Below, piece after piece: positions 5,710-14,974 of a DNA stretch of 16,688 nt (its first letter is position 1; every line of letters starts with the position of its first letter). The stretch lies in contig JBBRND010000053.1 in NCBI GenBank assembly GCA_038230515.1, forward strand, positions 1-16,688. Reading direction: 5' to 3'. The notes under the pieces are model-generated. The model had not been told where the DNA came from and searched no databases. It worked only from the letters and a program-made list of their open reading frames with translations. The position numbers were made by a program, and so were the translations under genes. Source of the DNA: JAPLDB01 sp038230515 (lineage in GTDB: Bacteria; Bacteroidota; Bacteroidia; AKYH767-A; 2013-40CM-41-45).

Positions 5710-8367
5710 CTACTTTTTAAACGGATTAAAGTTATTCAACTCATCCTTCGCTTTTTTCTTTGCGCTGTCTTGTGCAGCTTTTACTTTGTCATCTGCTTCC
5801 TTCTTCAAGCGATCAGCTTCTGCCTGTGCTTTTGCTTTTCCTTCATCAACTTTTTTAAGGGCTTCAGCTTTCGCTTTATCAACTTCTGCTTTTACTTTTG
5901 CTTCAGCTTCTGCTTTCTTCTTTTCGAATTCAGCAGCAGCAACGGCTTTCAAATCCTTCATTGCATTTGTACCCGCGCTACTCAAGTCGGTTGAAATTTT
6001 CGGATTGCTGCAGGTACCACCGATCTTTACTGCAACAGGAATATTATCTCCGGCACTAATGTTTACTCCCTTGCTGTTTGCCTGGCTGATAAAATTATTC
6101 AGCACACTGTTTGCAGCACTTCCGAATGCAGCACGCGGAATGTTCATGTTCATTGTATAGTCAAGCGTTTGATCGAAGCCATTGCTGCCCGACACTGTTG
6201 TTTTTATTCCCGCAAGTTCAATGTCGAAGGGCTGAACATACAATCTTCCATCCGTAAACGTAAACGACACATTCGCTTTCGGAACGGAGAGTTTCTTGAG
6301 TTGATTCATCTTTAAAGCATCGCCAATTTTTTCCAGCGTATTGCTTCCTGAAACAATAATTGTTGAAGTGGTGAGAGTGCCATTTCCATTGAGTGAGTTC
6401 ATCACAAGATTCATTTTGTCATCCATAGCAGATTTCATTTTCAGTCCGCAGGAAAATTTTCCATTAAACGATTTCACAACCGGAGCAATCTTATCTACAG
6501 TTGCAAAAGTTGAAGCAGTTTTCTGTAAATCAAAATTGCTGATGGCAAAATCAAATGCGACATCAGGACTTTTTGGCTTCGCACCAGTGTAAGTTCCGTT
6601 CACTGTTACAGAGCCATCAAGCATATTAAGCTTCAGGTTATTCATGTTGATGGTTTTATTCCGCACCACTATTTCACCCGAACAATTCCGCATGTCCATG
6701 TTTGTATAAAGCAATTGCGCAATGTTGGCAGTAAGCGTGAAGTCAATGTTACCCGGAATTTCAGGAGCACTCATGGCAGCGGTATCACCTGCTGATGCTG
6801 CTTTTTCATCCGTACTCATCCACTCATTTAGGTCAATCTTTTGTGAAGTAAGCTTCAGATTTCCTTTGATCGTTTCTCCTTTCAGTGCGTACGGAATAAA
6901 ATTTTCGAGCGAACCTGTTGCCTGCAAATCTGTATTACCCGCTTTCATATTAAATGCTGTGAGCGAAACATTTTTTGTGTTGAACACGAGTGCAAGCTGG
7001 TTAATCAGGACAGGATTTTTCAGATCAACAGATTTATAATTCATTCCTGCAATGCTGATGTTTCCGCTCGCAGAAAACTGATCATATTTTTCCTGCTTCA
7101 CGTAAGAGTATTTTCCCTTGGCAGAAAAATCAGCAGTAAGAATTCCGCTCAGCGTAGTTCCCTTATCGAGCGGAACGATCTTGCCGATACTGCCGAAATC
7201 AATTTTTCCTTTCAGAGATGCGTCAAAGTCAGGATCGCTGATGGGAGTTTTTAGAATCAGCTTTGCATCAAACGGATCGCCCGCCATTTCAATGTGCATG
7301 CGAGAAAGATCAATGGAAGTATGGTCTAAATTGCCATCCGGATTTTGAACATCAAGCTTAACAAAAACATTTTTCAGATCGGAAGGAAGCGAAGGATACT
7401 TGAGCGAGCCGTTGTCAATATTGAGCTTCAGACCGAGGCCAGGCATACTCAAGGCATTGAATCGTCCCTTCGCCCAGCCATCAAACGACATCTTACCCGC
7501 AGCTTTTGCATTTGCGAAATCCGCAGAGTAAACAGCAGGAATTAAACTGATAAAATTCTTGAACTCACTCTGCTGCGCAGAAAATTTCAGATCCATGTCA
7601 ATATTTGTATCGGGCATTGAAACCATTCCGCTGAAGCCAAGGTTAAGGTCGTTAAGGGCAATCTTGTTATCCTTGAAAGTGTATTTCGAATTTTTCATGT
7701 CCATCTCAAGGTCACATTCAATTTTCAGTTTCACTTTGTTGAGATAGCCAACACCTCCATAATTCATGGTTGTGTTTTCGCAAGTAGTATGCGTGTTCAA
7801 CACAAATAAATCCTGCGTGAAGTCACCGTTACCCTCGTGATTAAATCCGTCAAGCACCATGCGCACAGGCATTGTGCGGTCGTCATACACGATGCGCGCA
7901 TTTTTTATTGCGTAATATTTCAGGTTTGCTTTAAACGCTGACGGCTGCGATGCCTGCTGCGGCTCAGCGGACGGCTTCGCAATATCATAGTTCGCTTTTC
8001 CTTCTTCGTTCACCAGGCAATTAATCACGCAATTATCAAGATAAACTTTTCTGATCCTTATCTGGTCCCCGCTTATCACGCTCATCAGGTCAACCACAAC
8101 ATTCAGGTACTTCGTATAAAGAAGCGTGTCGCCTTCAAACGGTTTTATATTGATCACGCTCAGGTTTGAAATGGAGAGAGAAAAATTTGGAAAGTTTTTA
8201 ATCAGCGAAAGATCAACGTCAGCAAAGTCAACTTTTGCATTCACCGATTTGTTCGTCTCCTCTTTTATCATCGTAATTATTTTTCCTTTAAACATAAAAG
8301 GAAGAGCAATGATCAGAATTAGAAGAACGAGGAAAATGATTCCAACCCATTTGAGAATTTTTTTCAT
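5710..8367 (-). CDS. AsmA-family envelope protein
   Basis: 885 aa. An N-terminal membrane anchor (about 7-27) is followed by the AsmA N-terminal signature (DVDLSLIKNFPNFSLSISNL and later 'lyLDNcvIn' type strands) and a very long run of beta strands. An AsmA-like C-terminal domain lies at about 540-800 (for example NMNNLKLNMLDGSVTVNGTY and FTFTDGRLYVQPFDIELAG). Proteins of this group span the periplasm and are linked to lipid transport and outer-membrane homeostasis; the exact cargo here is unknown. After the AsmA part, about 70 residues (from about 812) form a charged Ala/Lys/Glu helix rich in KAEAEAK-type repeats, ending NPFKK. The start ATG is 65 nt downstream of the flavoprotein gene. No strong TAnnTTTG is seen in that gap (CATATTTG is closest), so it may be read from upstream. 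Confidence 0.9.
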   Translation of the reverse strand: MKKILKWVGIIFLVLLILIIALPFMFKGKIITMIKEETNKSVNAKVDFADVDLSLIKNFPNFSLSISNLSVINIKPFEGDTLLYTKYLNVVVDLMSVISGDQIRIRKVYLDNCVINCLVNEEGKANYDIAKPSAEPQQASQPSAFKANLKYYAIKNARIVYDDRTMPVRMVLDGFNHEGNGDFTQDLFVLNTHTTCENTTMNYGGVGYLNKVKLKIECDLEMDMKNSKYTFKDNKIALNDLNLGFSGMVSMPDTNIDMDLKFSAQQSEFKNFISLIPAVYSADFANAKAAGKMSFDGWAKGRFNALSMPGLGLKLNIDNGSLKYPSLPSDLKNVFVKLDVQNPDGNLDHTSIDLSRMHIEMAGDPFDAKLILKTPISDPDFDASLKGKIDFGSIGKIVPLDKGTTLSGILTADFSAKGKYSYVKQEKYDQFSASGNISIAGMNYKSVDLKNPVLINQLALVFNTKNVSLTAFNMKAGNTDLQATGSLENFIPYALKGETIKGNLKLTSQKIDLNEWMSTDEKAASAGDTAAMSAPEIPGNIDFTLTANIAQLLYTNMDMRNCSGEIVVRNKTINMNNLKLNMLDGSVTVNGTYTGAKPKSPDVAFDFAISNFDLQKTASTFATVDKIAPVVKSFNGKFSCGLKMKSAMDDKMNLVMNSLNGNGTLTTSTIIVSGSNTLEKIGDALKMNQLKKLSVPKANVSFTFTDGRLYVQPFDIELAGIKTTVSGSNGFDQTLDYTMNMNIPRAAFGSAANSVLNNFISQANSKGVNISAGDNIPVAVKIGGTCSNPKISTDLSSAGTNAMKDLKAVAAAEFEKKKAEAEAKVKAEVDKAKAEALKKVDEGKAKAQAEADRLKKEADDKVKAAQDSAKKKAKDELNNFNPFKK

Positions 8368-8432
8368 AGCAATAGTTGAGGTTATTCGTTTAGTAAGTGA
8401 ATGCGAAATTACAAATATGAATTTTAAGAGTG

Positions 8433-9578
8433 TTAAAGTTTCTTCGCAAACCAGTTTTTCAATCGCGGGTTTGAAATGGCAACATTCACCAGCATGTTAA
8501 TCAGCCACGGGCGATTAAATGCCCGCTGCATAAAAAGATTTTTCTTCAGCTCAGGCAGCAGCTTTTTATAAACTGAATTATCATAGTTTTTCATTTCTTC
8601 AGCAGAAAAATTATTTTTCTCAAAACACTTTCTTATCTGTTGTGCAGCATACAACCCACTCAACATTGCATTGCCAATTCCTTCTCCCGTAAGCGGATCA
8701 ATCATTGAAGCTGCATCTCCGCAAAGCATAAAACGGTTTCCTGAAATCGGCCTTTGTTTTCCTCCCAGCGGAAGTCCAAAGCCTTTTACATCATCAACTA
8801 ATACTGCATTGGCAAAACGCGAACTGAGTTGGGTTGATGAACTGATTATTTCTTTCAATGAAGTTTTCAAATCAATTCTTCTCTCTTTAATGTCTGAACT
8901 CAACATTCCGAAGCCGACATTGCAGAGATTATCAGTGAGCGGAAAAATCCAGAAATAGCCGGGAAGAAATCCTTTCACGAGATGTATCTCGAGCATTTCA
9001 CTTCCTGACGTTTCAGCTACATTTTTATAGTAAGCACGCACGGCTCCTGAGTAATGACGATGGTCAACTTTAAAATTTGCCAGCTTCTTTGCAACAATTG
9101 AATGAGCGCCATCACAACCAATAACAATTGAAGAAGAAATCTTTCTTCCGTCAGCTAATGTGAGTTCAACGTTTTCATTTGTTGCCTGAATATCTTTTGT
9201 TTCACAATAAATGACTTCAACATTTTGCTGCGACTTCACTTTTTCAAAGAGCCATGTATCAAAATCTAACCTGCGCGAAACATATCCGGGATTTACAAAG
9301 TTGACTTCAATGGTTTTTCCGCTTGGAGAAAATAATTTCCATCCACCTGACTTATTCTTCTGCGAATATTTTTCAAGATCAAGGAAAAGATCGGGAGAGA
9401 TTTCTTTCAGCACTTTTTTTACCCTTCCTCCAATGGCATCACCGCAAATCTTATCTCGCGGGAAAGTAGACTTGTCGATAAGCGCAATCTTCAATCCTGA
9501 ATCTTTTAACGCAAGGGCACAGGTTGCTCCGGCCGGACCGGCACCGATAATTGCGATATCATAACTATGTTCACTCAC
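8433..9578 (-). CDS. Geranylgeranyl-reductase-family FAD-dependent oxidoreductase
   Basis: 381 aa from GTG at 9578. A TTG at 9593 would add five residues. I chose GTG because it places the FAD motif at the usual distance from the N-terminus and has GGAAG five bases upstream on the minus strand. The Rossmann motif is YDIAIIGAGPAGATCALAL (GAGPAG at 12-17). The second FAD motif is MLCGDAASMIDPLTGEGIGNAM, and FPRDKICGDAIGG is the family's CGD loop. Members reduce prenyl double bonds (isoprenoid lipids, quinone tails) or hydroxylate other substrates, so the substrate is not predictable here. It is divergent from hutI across a 66-nt gap and may lead the AsmA-mnmH-selD run. Confidence 0.85.
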   Translation of the reverse strand: MSEHSYDIAIIGAGPAGATCALALKDSGLKIALIDKSTFPRDKICGDAIGGRVKKVLKEISPDLFLDLEKYSQKNKSGGWKLFSPSGKTIEVNFVNPGYVSRRLDFDTWLFEKVKSQQNVEVIYCETKDIQATNENVELTLADGRKISSSIVIGCDGAHSIVAKKLANFKVDHRHYSGAVRAYYKNVAETSGSEMLEIHLVKGFLPGYFWIFPLTDNLCNVGFGMLSSDIKERRIDLKTSLKEIISSSTQLSSRFANAVLVDDVKGFGLPLGGKQRPISGNRFMLCGDAASMIDPLTGEGIGNAMLSGLYAAQQIRKCFEKNNFSAEEMKNYDNSVYKKLLPELKKNLFMQRAFNRPWLINMLVNVAISNPRLKNWFAKKL

Positions 9579-9644
9579 TAAATCTTCCGGCAACGGATAA
9601 CTAATAACTTATTTCTAATTTCGGCTGCGAAAATAACAGAAGCA

Positions 9645-10886
9645 TTGAGCATACTGATAAAAAATATTAAGTCGTTGTTTGGCGTCTACCCGAAGAATAA
9701 ATTGAGTGGAAGCGAAATGAAGCAACCGAACACAATAGAGGACGCGTTTTTGGTTTTAGAAACTGGTAAGATCTCTTCATTTGGTTCAATGCAGGATATG
9801 CATGCATCCAATGTTCAGCATCTGACTTTTACTATTGATGCTTCTGAAAAATTTGTTCTTCCTTCTTTCTGTGACTCGCATACGCATCTTGTATATGCAT
9901 CTTCCCGTGAAGGAGAATTTGTTGACCGCATCAACGGACTTTCTTACCAGGAAATTGCAGCGCGTGGTGGCGGTATTTTAAACTCTGCAAAAAAACTTCG
10001 CGAGGCGAGCGAAGAAGATTTGTATCAGTCGGCATGGAAGCGTCTTGATGAAATCATGATGCTGGGAACGTGTGCTGTTGAAATTAAAAGCGGGTACGGA
10101 TTGAATGTGGATTCAGAGTTGAAAATGCTCAGAGTAATAAAGAGTTTGAAAGAAAATCATCCGCTCACAATCAAAGCAACTTTTCTTGGCGCTCATGCAA
10201 TTCCTGTTGAATACAAAAACAATAAAGAAGGATATATCAAACTTATCATTGAAGAAATGATGCCGCGTATTGCGGAAGAAAAACTTGCTGACTATTGCGA
10301 TGTGTTTTGCGAGAACGGATATTTCACTCAAGAAGAGACAAAGAAAATTCTTGAGGCAGGTTTAAAATATGGAATGAAGCCAAAAGTTCATGCAGAGCAA
10401 CTGAGCCACAGTGGTGGAATACAGGCGGGAGTTGAATGTGGAGCGATCAGTGTTGATCATTTGGAATTTTGTAATGATGAAGACATTGCAGCACTGAAAA
10501 ATTCTGAAACGATGCCAACAATTCTTCCGGGCGCGCAGTTCTTTTTACAATTACAAAATCCTCCTGCAAGGAAAATGATTGATGCAGGTTTGCCTGTTGC
10601 CATTGCAAGTGATTACAATCCCGGCTCATCTCCTTCGGGAAATATGATGCAGATGATTTCTTTAAGTTGTATTCAATATAAAATGACTCCGGAAGAAGCA
10701 ATCAACGCAGCAACTTTGAACTCTGCTTACGCAATGGATTTGAGCGGTACACACGGAAGCATTGCCAACGGCAAAAAAGCCAACGTGATTATCACAAAAG
10801 AGATTTCTTCGCTTGCTTATCTGCCTTATTCTTTTGGAAGTAATTTGATCGAGACTATAATTCTCAACGGAGAAATAAAATCATAA
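9645..10886 (+). CDS. hutI: Imidazolonepropionase
   Basis: Third step of histidine degradation: opens 4-imidazolone-5-propionate to N-formimino-L-glutamate in the cytoplasm. The product is 413 aa, the family's usual length, from TTG at 9645. This start gives the expected N-terminus SILIKNIKSLFG and no ATG or GTG lies upstream in frame. It is an amidohydrolase of the metal-dependent TIM-barrel type: metal ligands in CDSHTHLVYA (His79, His81), KVHAEQLS (His249), SVDHLEF (His272) and IASDYNPGSSP (Asp323). EIKSGYGL and AARGGGI are family-specific. ftcD, for the next step, follows after 33 nt. No clear promoter was found in the 66-nt divergent gap. Confidence 0.97.
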   Translation: MSILIKNIKSLFGVYPKNKLSGSEMKQPNTIEDAFLVLETGKISSFGSMQDMHASNVQHLTFTIDASEKFVLPSFCDSHTHLVYASSREGEFVDRINGLSYQEIAARGGGILNSAKKLREASEEDLYQSAWKRLDEIMMLGTCAVEIKSGYGLNVDSELKMLRVIKSLKENHPLTIKATFLGAHAIPVEYKNNKEGYIKLIIEEMMPRIAEEKLADYCDVFCENGYFTQEETKKILEAGLKYGMKPKVHAEQLSHSGGIQAGVECGAISVDHLEFCNDEDIAALKNSETMPTILPGAQFFLQLQNPPARKMIDAGLPVAIASDYNPGSSPSGNMMQMISLSCIQYKMTPEEAINAATLNSAYAMDLSGTHGSIANGKKANVIITKEISSLAYLPYSFGSNLIETIILNGEIKS

Positions 10887-10919
10887 ACCAACCAATTACC
10901 ATATTTACCCAATCAACTA

Positions 10920-12575
10920 ATGAGCCAATTAATAGAATGCGTCCCCAACTTCAGCGAGGGAAATGACATGAACATTATCAAACAAATTACTGATCAGATT
11001 GAAACAGTAGAGGGAGTAAAACTGCTCAATGTGGATCCCGGAAAGGCAACGAACAGAACGGTGGTGACACTTGTTGGCGCTCCGGAACCGGTTATTGAAG
11101 CAGCATTCCGCGCGATCAAAAAAGCTTCTGAGTTGATTGAGATGAGTAAGCACAAAGGCGAACATCCGCGTATGGGCGCTACTGATGTTTGTCCGCTCAT
11201 TCCGATTGCAAATATTTCCATGGAAGAAACTGCAGAGTTTGCTCAGAAGCTTGCGAAGAGAGTAGGAGAGGAGTTGAAAATTCCTGCCTACTTGTATGAA
11301 GCTGCGCAAAAAAATCCTGCCCGTAAAAATCTTTCCATTATTCGTGCAGGTGAGTACGAAGGTTTTTTTAAAAAGATAAAGCAAGCAGAATGGAAACCCG
11401 ATTTCGGTCCGGATGAATTTCCAGCGAAGAGCGGTGCGACTGTGGTAGGGGCAAGAGATTTTTTGGTTGCGTTTAATGCAAACCTCAACACAACTTCCGT
11501 ACGCAGAGCAAACTCTGTTGCCTTTGATGTGCGCGAGAACGGAAGAAAAATAAAAAATGAAAAGGGGGAAGAGATCAGACAGCCTGGCGCTTGTAAATCC
11601 GTTAAAGCCATAGGATGGTACATTGAAGAATACGGCATAGCGCAGGTAAGCATGAACCTCACCAACATTAGTGTAACGCCCCTGCACATTGCGTTTGATG
11701 AATGTGTGAAGAGCGCTCATGCAAGAGGAATGAGAGTTACAGGTTCAGAATTGGTGGGATTGATTCCTTTGAAGTCTCTCACTGATGCCGGAAAATACTT
11801 TCTTCAGAAACAAAAACGTTCGGTTGGTGTGAGTGAACAGGAACTGATAAAGATTGCAGTGAAGTCATTAGGACTTGACGAACTAACTCCTTTTAAACCG
11901 GAGGAACGCATCATTGAATACAAGCTCCGCGATTCTAAAGATGCGAAACTTGTGAGTATGGATCTTCGTGCATTTGCAGATGAAACAGCAAGTGAAAGTC
12001 CTGCACCGGGAGGCGGAAGCATTTCTGCTTACATAGGTGCGTTGGGTATTTCTCTTGGCACCATGGTTGCAAATCTTTCTTCGCACAAACCCGGATGGGA
12101 TGAAAAATGGGAAGAGTTTTCACAGTGGGCTGAGAAGGGCCAGGTAATCAAAGATCAGTTGTTATCGTTGGTAGATGAAGACACGCGCGCTTTCAACAAA
12201 ATCATGAATGCATTCGGTTTGCCGAAAACAAGTGATGAAGAAAAGAAAGCGCGCACCGAAGCAATTCAGTTAGCTACAAAATATGCAACGGAAATTCCGT
12301 TTAAGGTAATGGAACTTTGTCTTTCTTCTTTTGATGTGATTGCAGCGATGGCCGAAAACGGAAACCCAAATTCAGTAAGTGATGCCGGAGTGGGAGCGCT
12401 CTGCGTGCGCAGTGCGGTGATGGGCGCATTCCTGAATGTGAAGATCAATGCAGCAGGATTGAAGGACAAAAACTTTGTTGAAAACATTTTACAACACGGA
12501 CAGGAAATTCAGGACAAGGCAAGTAAGTTTGAACAAAACATCCTTGAGGTGGTGAACAGGAAAATTTCGGGATAA
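10920..12575 (+). CDS. ftcD: Bifunctional glutamate formimidoyltransferase / formimidoyl-THF cyclodeaminase
   Basis: Transfers the formimino group from formimino-glutamate to tetrahydrofolate, then releases ammonia to give 5,10-methenyl-THF. The product is 551 aa, close to the mammalian bifunctional enzyme. The transferase part (1 to about 325) starts with LIECVPNFSEG and carries HKGEHPRMGATD with His82 at the position of the known catalytic His82. After a short linker the cyclodeaminase domain runs from about 347 to the end, with ETASESPAPGGGSISAY and LVDEDTRAFNKIM, whose aspartates probably include the catalytic one. Coupled to hutI. Domain fusion in this order is normal for Bacteroidota; both halves look intact. 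Confidence 0.96.
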   Translation: MSQLIECVPNFSEGNDMNIIKQITDQIETVEGVKLLNVDPGKATNRTVVTLVGAPEPVIEAAFRAIKKASELIEMSKHKGEHPRMGATDVCPLIPIANISMEETAEFAQKLAKRVGEELKIPAYLYEAAQKNPARKNLSIIRAGEYEGFFKKIKQAEWKPDFGPDEFPAKSGATVVGARDFLVAFNANLNTTSVRRANSVAFDVRENGRKIKNEKGEEIRQPGACKSVKAIGWYIEEYGIAQVSMNLTNISVTPLHIAFDECVKSAHARGMRVTGSELVGLIPLKSLTDAGKYFLQKQKRSVGVSEQELIKIAVKSLGLDELTPFKPEERIIEYKLRDSKDAKLVSMDLRAFADETASESPAPGGGSISAYIGALGISLGTMVANLSSHKPGWDEKWEEFSQWAEKGQVIKDQLLSLVDEDTRAFNKIMNAFGLPKTSDEEKKARTEAIQLATKYATEIPFKVMELCLSSFDVIAAMAENGNPNSVSDAGVGALCVRSAVMGAFLNVKINAAGLKDKNFVENILQHGQEIQDKASKFEQNILEVVNRKISG

Positions 12576-12624
12576 TTTTCTTTCAGCTACACCCCTTGAT
12601 GCAGGATGTGGATTATTGTCCTGA

Positions 12625-14898
12625 ATGTTTTCAAGAAAAACAAGTCGTATTATTTTTTCATTTCCGGTTCAGTTAATGGTTCTTCTTGTCAAGAAGAATC
12701 ACATGCTGTTGCTCTATTGGAGTTTACTTTTTTACATGGTGCTTGGCGATCTCAAGTCGCGTTTCGGAACTCCATATCTCTTTCTCGACCCTGAGTACAT
12801 GGGGCATGTTGGGCTTCGTTCGTTTTTCATCATGGGTTTTACCACAGGAAGTTTTATCATGGTGTTCAACATGAGCAGCTACATTATCAATGGTTTCCGG
12901 TTTCCGTTTATTGCCACGCTCTCGCGACCGTTTATGAAGTACTGCATCAATAATTTCATTCTGCCTTCGCTCTTTGTTATTACATACCTCTCGCGCCTCA
13001 TCTATTTCCAGGTGTATTATGAATTCAAGGGAGTCGGTTCTATTTTCATCAACACACTTGGATTTATTCTAGGGATGATGGTGATCATCCTCATCACACT
13101 CACTTATTTTTTCCGTACAAACCAGGACATCATTGGAATGTTCGGCATGGAAGCGAGTGATGAAAATCCAAACAATCCGATTGCTGAACATGTAGTGCAA
13201 GACAAAGACGGTCGGAAATTTCTTCTTCGTTTTTCCATCAAAGGAAGAAAACTCTGGCGCGTGGATACTTACCTGTCATCATTTACTAAAGTAAAGATTG
13301 CGCGAAAGACCGATCACTACCAGCCGGATATGATTGAAAAGGTTTTTAAACAAAATCATCTAAATGCTGCGGTGATTGAAATTATCGTGTTCGTTTCTTT
13401 CATCATACTAGGTTTGTTTAAAGATTATCCGTTTTTCCAAATACCTGCAGGAGCGAGTGTCATTCTCATTTTCGCAATGTTCATAATGATTAGCAGTGCA
13501 TTTCGGTTCTGGTTAAGAACATGGAGTACGCTTGCTTTTTTTCTGTTGCTTATCATTATTAACTTAATTTCAAAGTCCGGTTTCTTCTATCCTGAGAATA
13601 AAGCGTACGGAATGCGGTATGATGCGAAGGCAGACTATTCACTGCATAGCTTAAACGCTCTCACCAGCGATGCGCAAATGAAGCAGGATATGAATGAGAA
13701 TATCCGCATTCTTGAAAAATGGAAAAGTAAATTTTACAACAAACCGAAGCTGGTGTTGGTAAATGTGAGTGGCGGTGGGTTGCGTGCAAGCATGTGGACA
13801 TTCAGGGTTATGCAGGTGGCCGATTCGCTTTCTGATAATACTTTTGTTGAATCTACCAATCTTATTACGGGTGCATCGGGAGGAATGATTGGCGCAGCTT
13901 ATTACCGCGAATTGTATTTGCGCCATCGCCTTGGTTTCGAAAAAAAATTCAGAGATGATTTTCACCTGAACAACATTTCAAAAGATTTATTGAATCCCAT
14001 CATCTTTAGTATTACTGTGAGTGATTTGTTTTTCAATTTTCAAAAGTTCAAGGAAGGAAATGTGCGGCACTCCAAAGACCGAGCTTATGTTTTCGAAAAG
14101 CAGATGAATGCTAATTTAAATAATGTGTTCGATAAACGGCTGTATGATTACCGGAGCGCAGAAGAAGAATCCATTATCCCTATGATGATTTTTACTCCGA
14201 CAATTGTGAATGATGGAAGGCGGCTGCTCATTTCTCCCAATGATATTTCTTTTCTTTCACACGATGTAGAAAGAAAAGACTTCAATTTTGTACCTGCTAT
14301 TGATGGTGTTGAGTTCAGGAAACTTTTCAAAGCAGAACATGCTGATGAAATAAAATTCTCAAGCGTGATCAGGATGAGCGCTACCTTTCCCTATATTCTT
14401 CCTGCAGTTTCTATGCCAAGTAATCCTACCATTCAGGTTATGGATGCAGGGATGCGCGACAATACAGGTTTGAAAACTTCCCTGCGCTATATTTATGTTT
14501 TTAAAAAATGGATTGAAGAAAATACAAGTGGTGTAGTGATTGTTGACATCCGCGACTCTCACAAGATTCGTCCGGTTGAGCCAACACCTGAAAAGACAAT
14601 GCTTGAAAATTTGGTTACTCCGCTCGGAAATATTTATGGCAACCTGCTCACTATCCAGGATTACAACATTGATGAAGCATACTACTACGCCAAGAGTTGG
14701 TACAACGGAAAGCTTGATTTCATCACCTTCGAACTTCCCACCAGGGAACAGGAAATCTCCTTAAGCTGGCACCTTACCACGCGCGAAAAAAATTCCATCT
14801 ACCATACGGTTGATCTTGACAGCAACAAAATAGCTTTTAAAGAATTGCTCGAAGCAATGAAATCAAACAGGTTGATGAATCCGAAACTTGCCGAGTAA
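12625..14898 (+). CDS. Polytopic membrane protein with C-terminal patatin-like lipase domain
   Basis: 757 aa starting at ATG 12625, 50 nt after ftcD. The N-terminal half has about seven or eight membrane helices (roughly 27-45, 65-88, 107-128, 135-160, 248-266, 275-294, 298-315), with a soluble loop at about 165-245. The rest resembles a patatin/PNPLA hydrolase: oxyanion loop SGGGLRAS (382-389), nucleophile motif GASGG with Ser418, the SATFPYILPAV segment, and Asp607 in MDAGMRDN, which would complete a Ser-Asp dyad. The usual third motif is DG[GA]; here it is DAG. Such domains hydrolyse acyl esters of lipids; the substrate is unknown. Unlike PlpD-type patatins there is no signal peptide, POTRA or barrel. 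It is probably an inner-membrane enzyme with the lipase domain in the cytoplasm. Confidence 0.85.
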   Translation: MFSRKTSRIIFSFPVQLMVLLVKKNHMLLLYWSLLFYMVLGDLKSRFGTPYLFLDPEYMGHVGLRSFFIMGFTTGSFIMVFNMSSYIINGFRFPFIATLSRPFMKYCINNFILPSLFVITYLSRLIYFQVYYEFKGVGSIFINTLGFILGMMVIILITLTYFFRTNQDIIGMFGMEASDENPNNPIAEHVVQDKDGRKFLLRFSIKGRKLWRVDTYLSSFTKVKIARKTDHYQPDMIEKVFKQNHLNAAVIEIIVFVSFIILGLFKDYPFFQIPAGASVILIFAMFIMISSAFRFWLRTWSTLAFFLLLIIINLISKSGFFYPENKAYGMRYDAKADYSLHSLNALTSDAQMKQDMNENIRILEKWKSKFYNKPKLVLVNVSGGGLRASMWTFRVMQVADSLSDNTFVESTNLITGASGGMIGAAYYRELYLRHRLGFEKKFRDDFHLNNISKDLLNPIIFSITVSDLFFNFQKFKEGNVRHSKDRAYVFEKQMNANLNNVFDKRLYDYRSAEEESIIPMMIFTPTIVNDGRRLLISPNDISFLSHDVERKDFNFVPAIDGVEFRKLFKAEHADEIKFSSVIRMSATFPYILPAVSMPSNPTIQVMDAGMRDNTGLKTSLRYIYVFKKWIEENTSGVVIVDIRDSHKIRPVEPTPEKTMLENLVTPLGNIYGNLLTIQDYNIDEAYYYAKSWYNGKLDFITFELPTREQEISLSWHLTTREKNSIYHTVDLDSNKIAFKELLEAMKSNRLMNPKLAE

Positions 14899-14949
14899 AT
14901 TTCCGGTAGAAGGTACCCTTGCAGTCAGTCTCAAATGCGCCTCAAAACC

Positions 14950-14957
14950 TACATTTG
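14950..14957 (+). promoter_or_regulatory. Bacteroidota -7 element before the GH130 gene
   Basis: TACATTTG matches TAnnTTTG and lies 17 nt upstream of the start codon, so transcription would begin near 14963 with a short leader. No TTG is found at the expected 19-21 nt upstream; the nearest, at 14919-14921, is 28 nt away. Supported by one element only. Confidence 0.4.
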
Positions 14958-14974
14958 CAATCGAAATATAATTT

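Noticed and set aside
9579..9644. Divergent promoters between the flavoprotein gene and hutI
   Set aside because: Only imperfect boxes occur (TAATTTCG on plus, TATTTTCG on minus), without a TTG at the right spacing.
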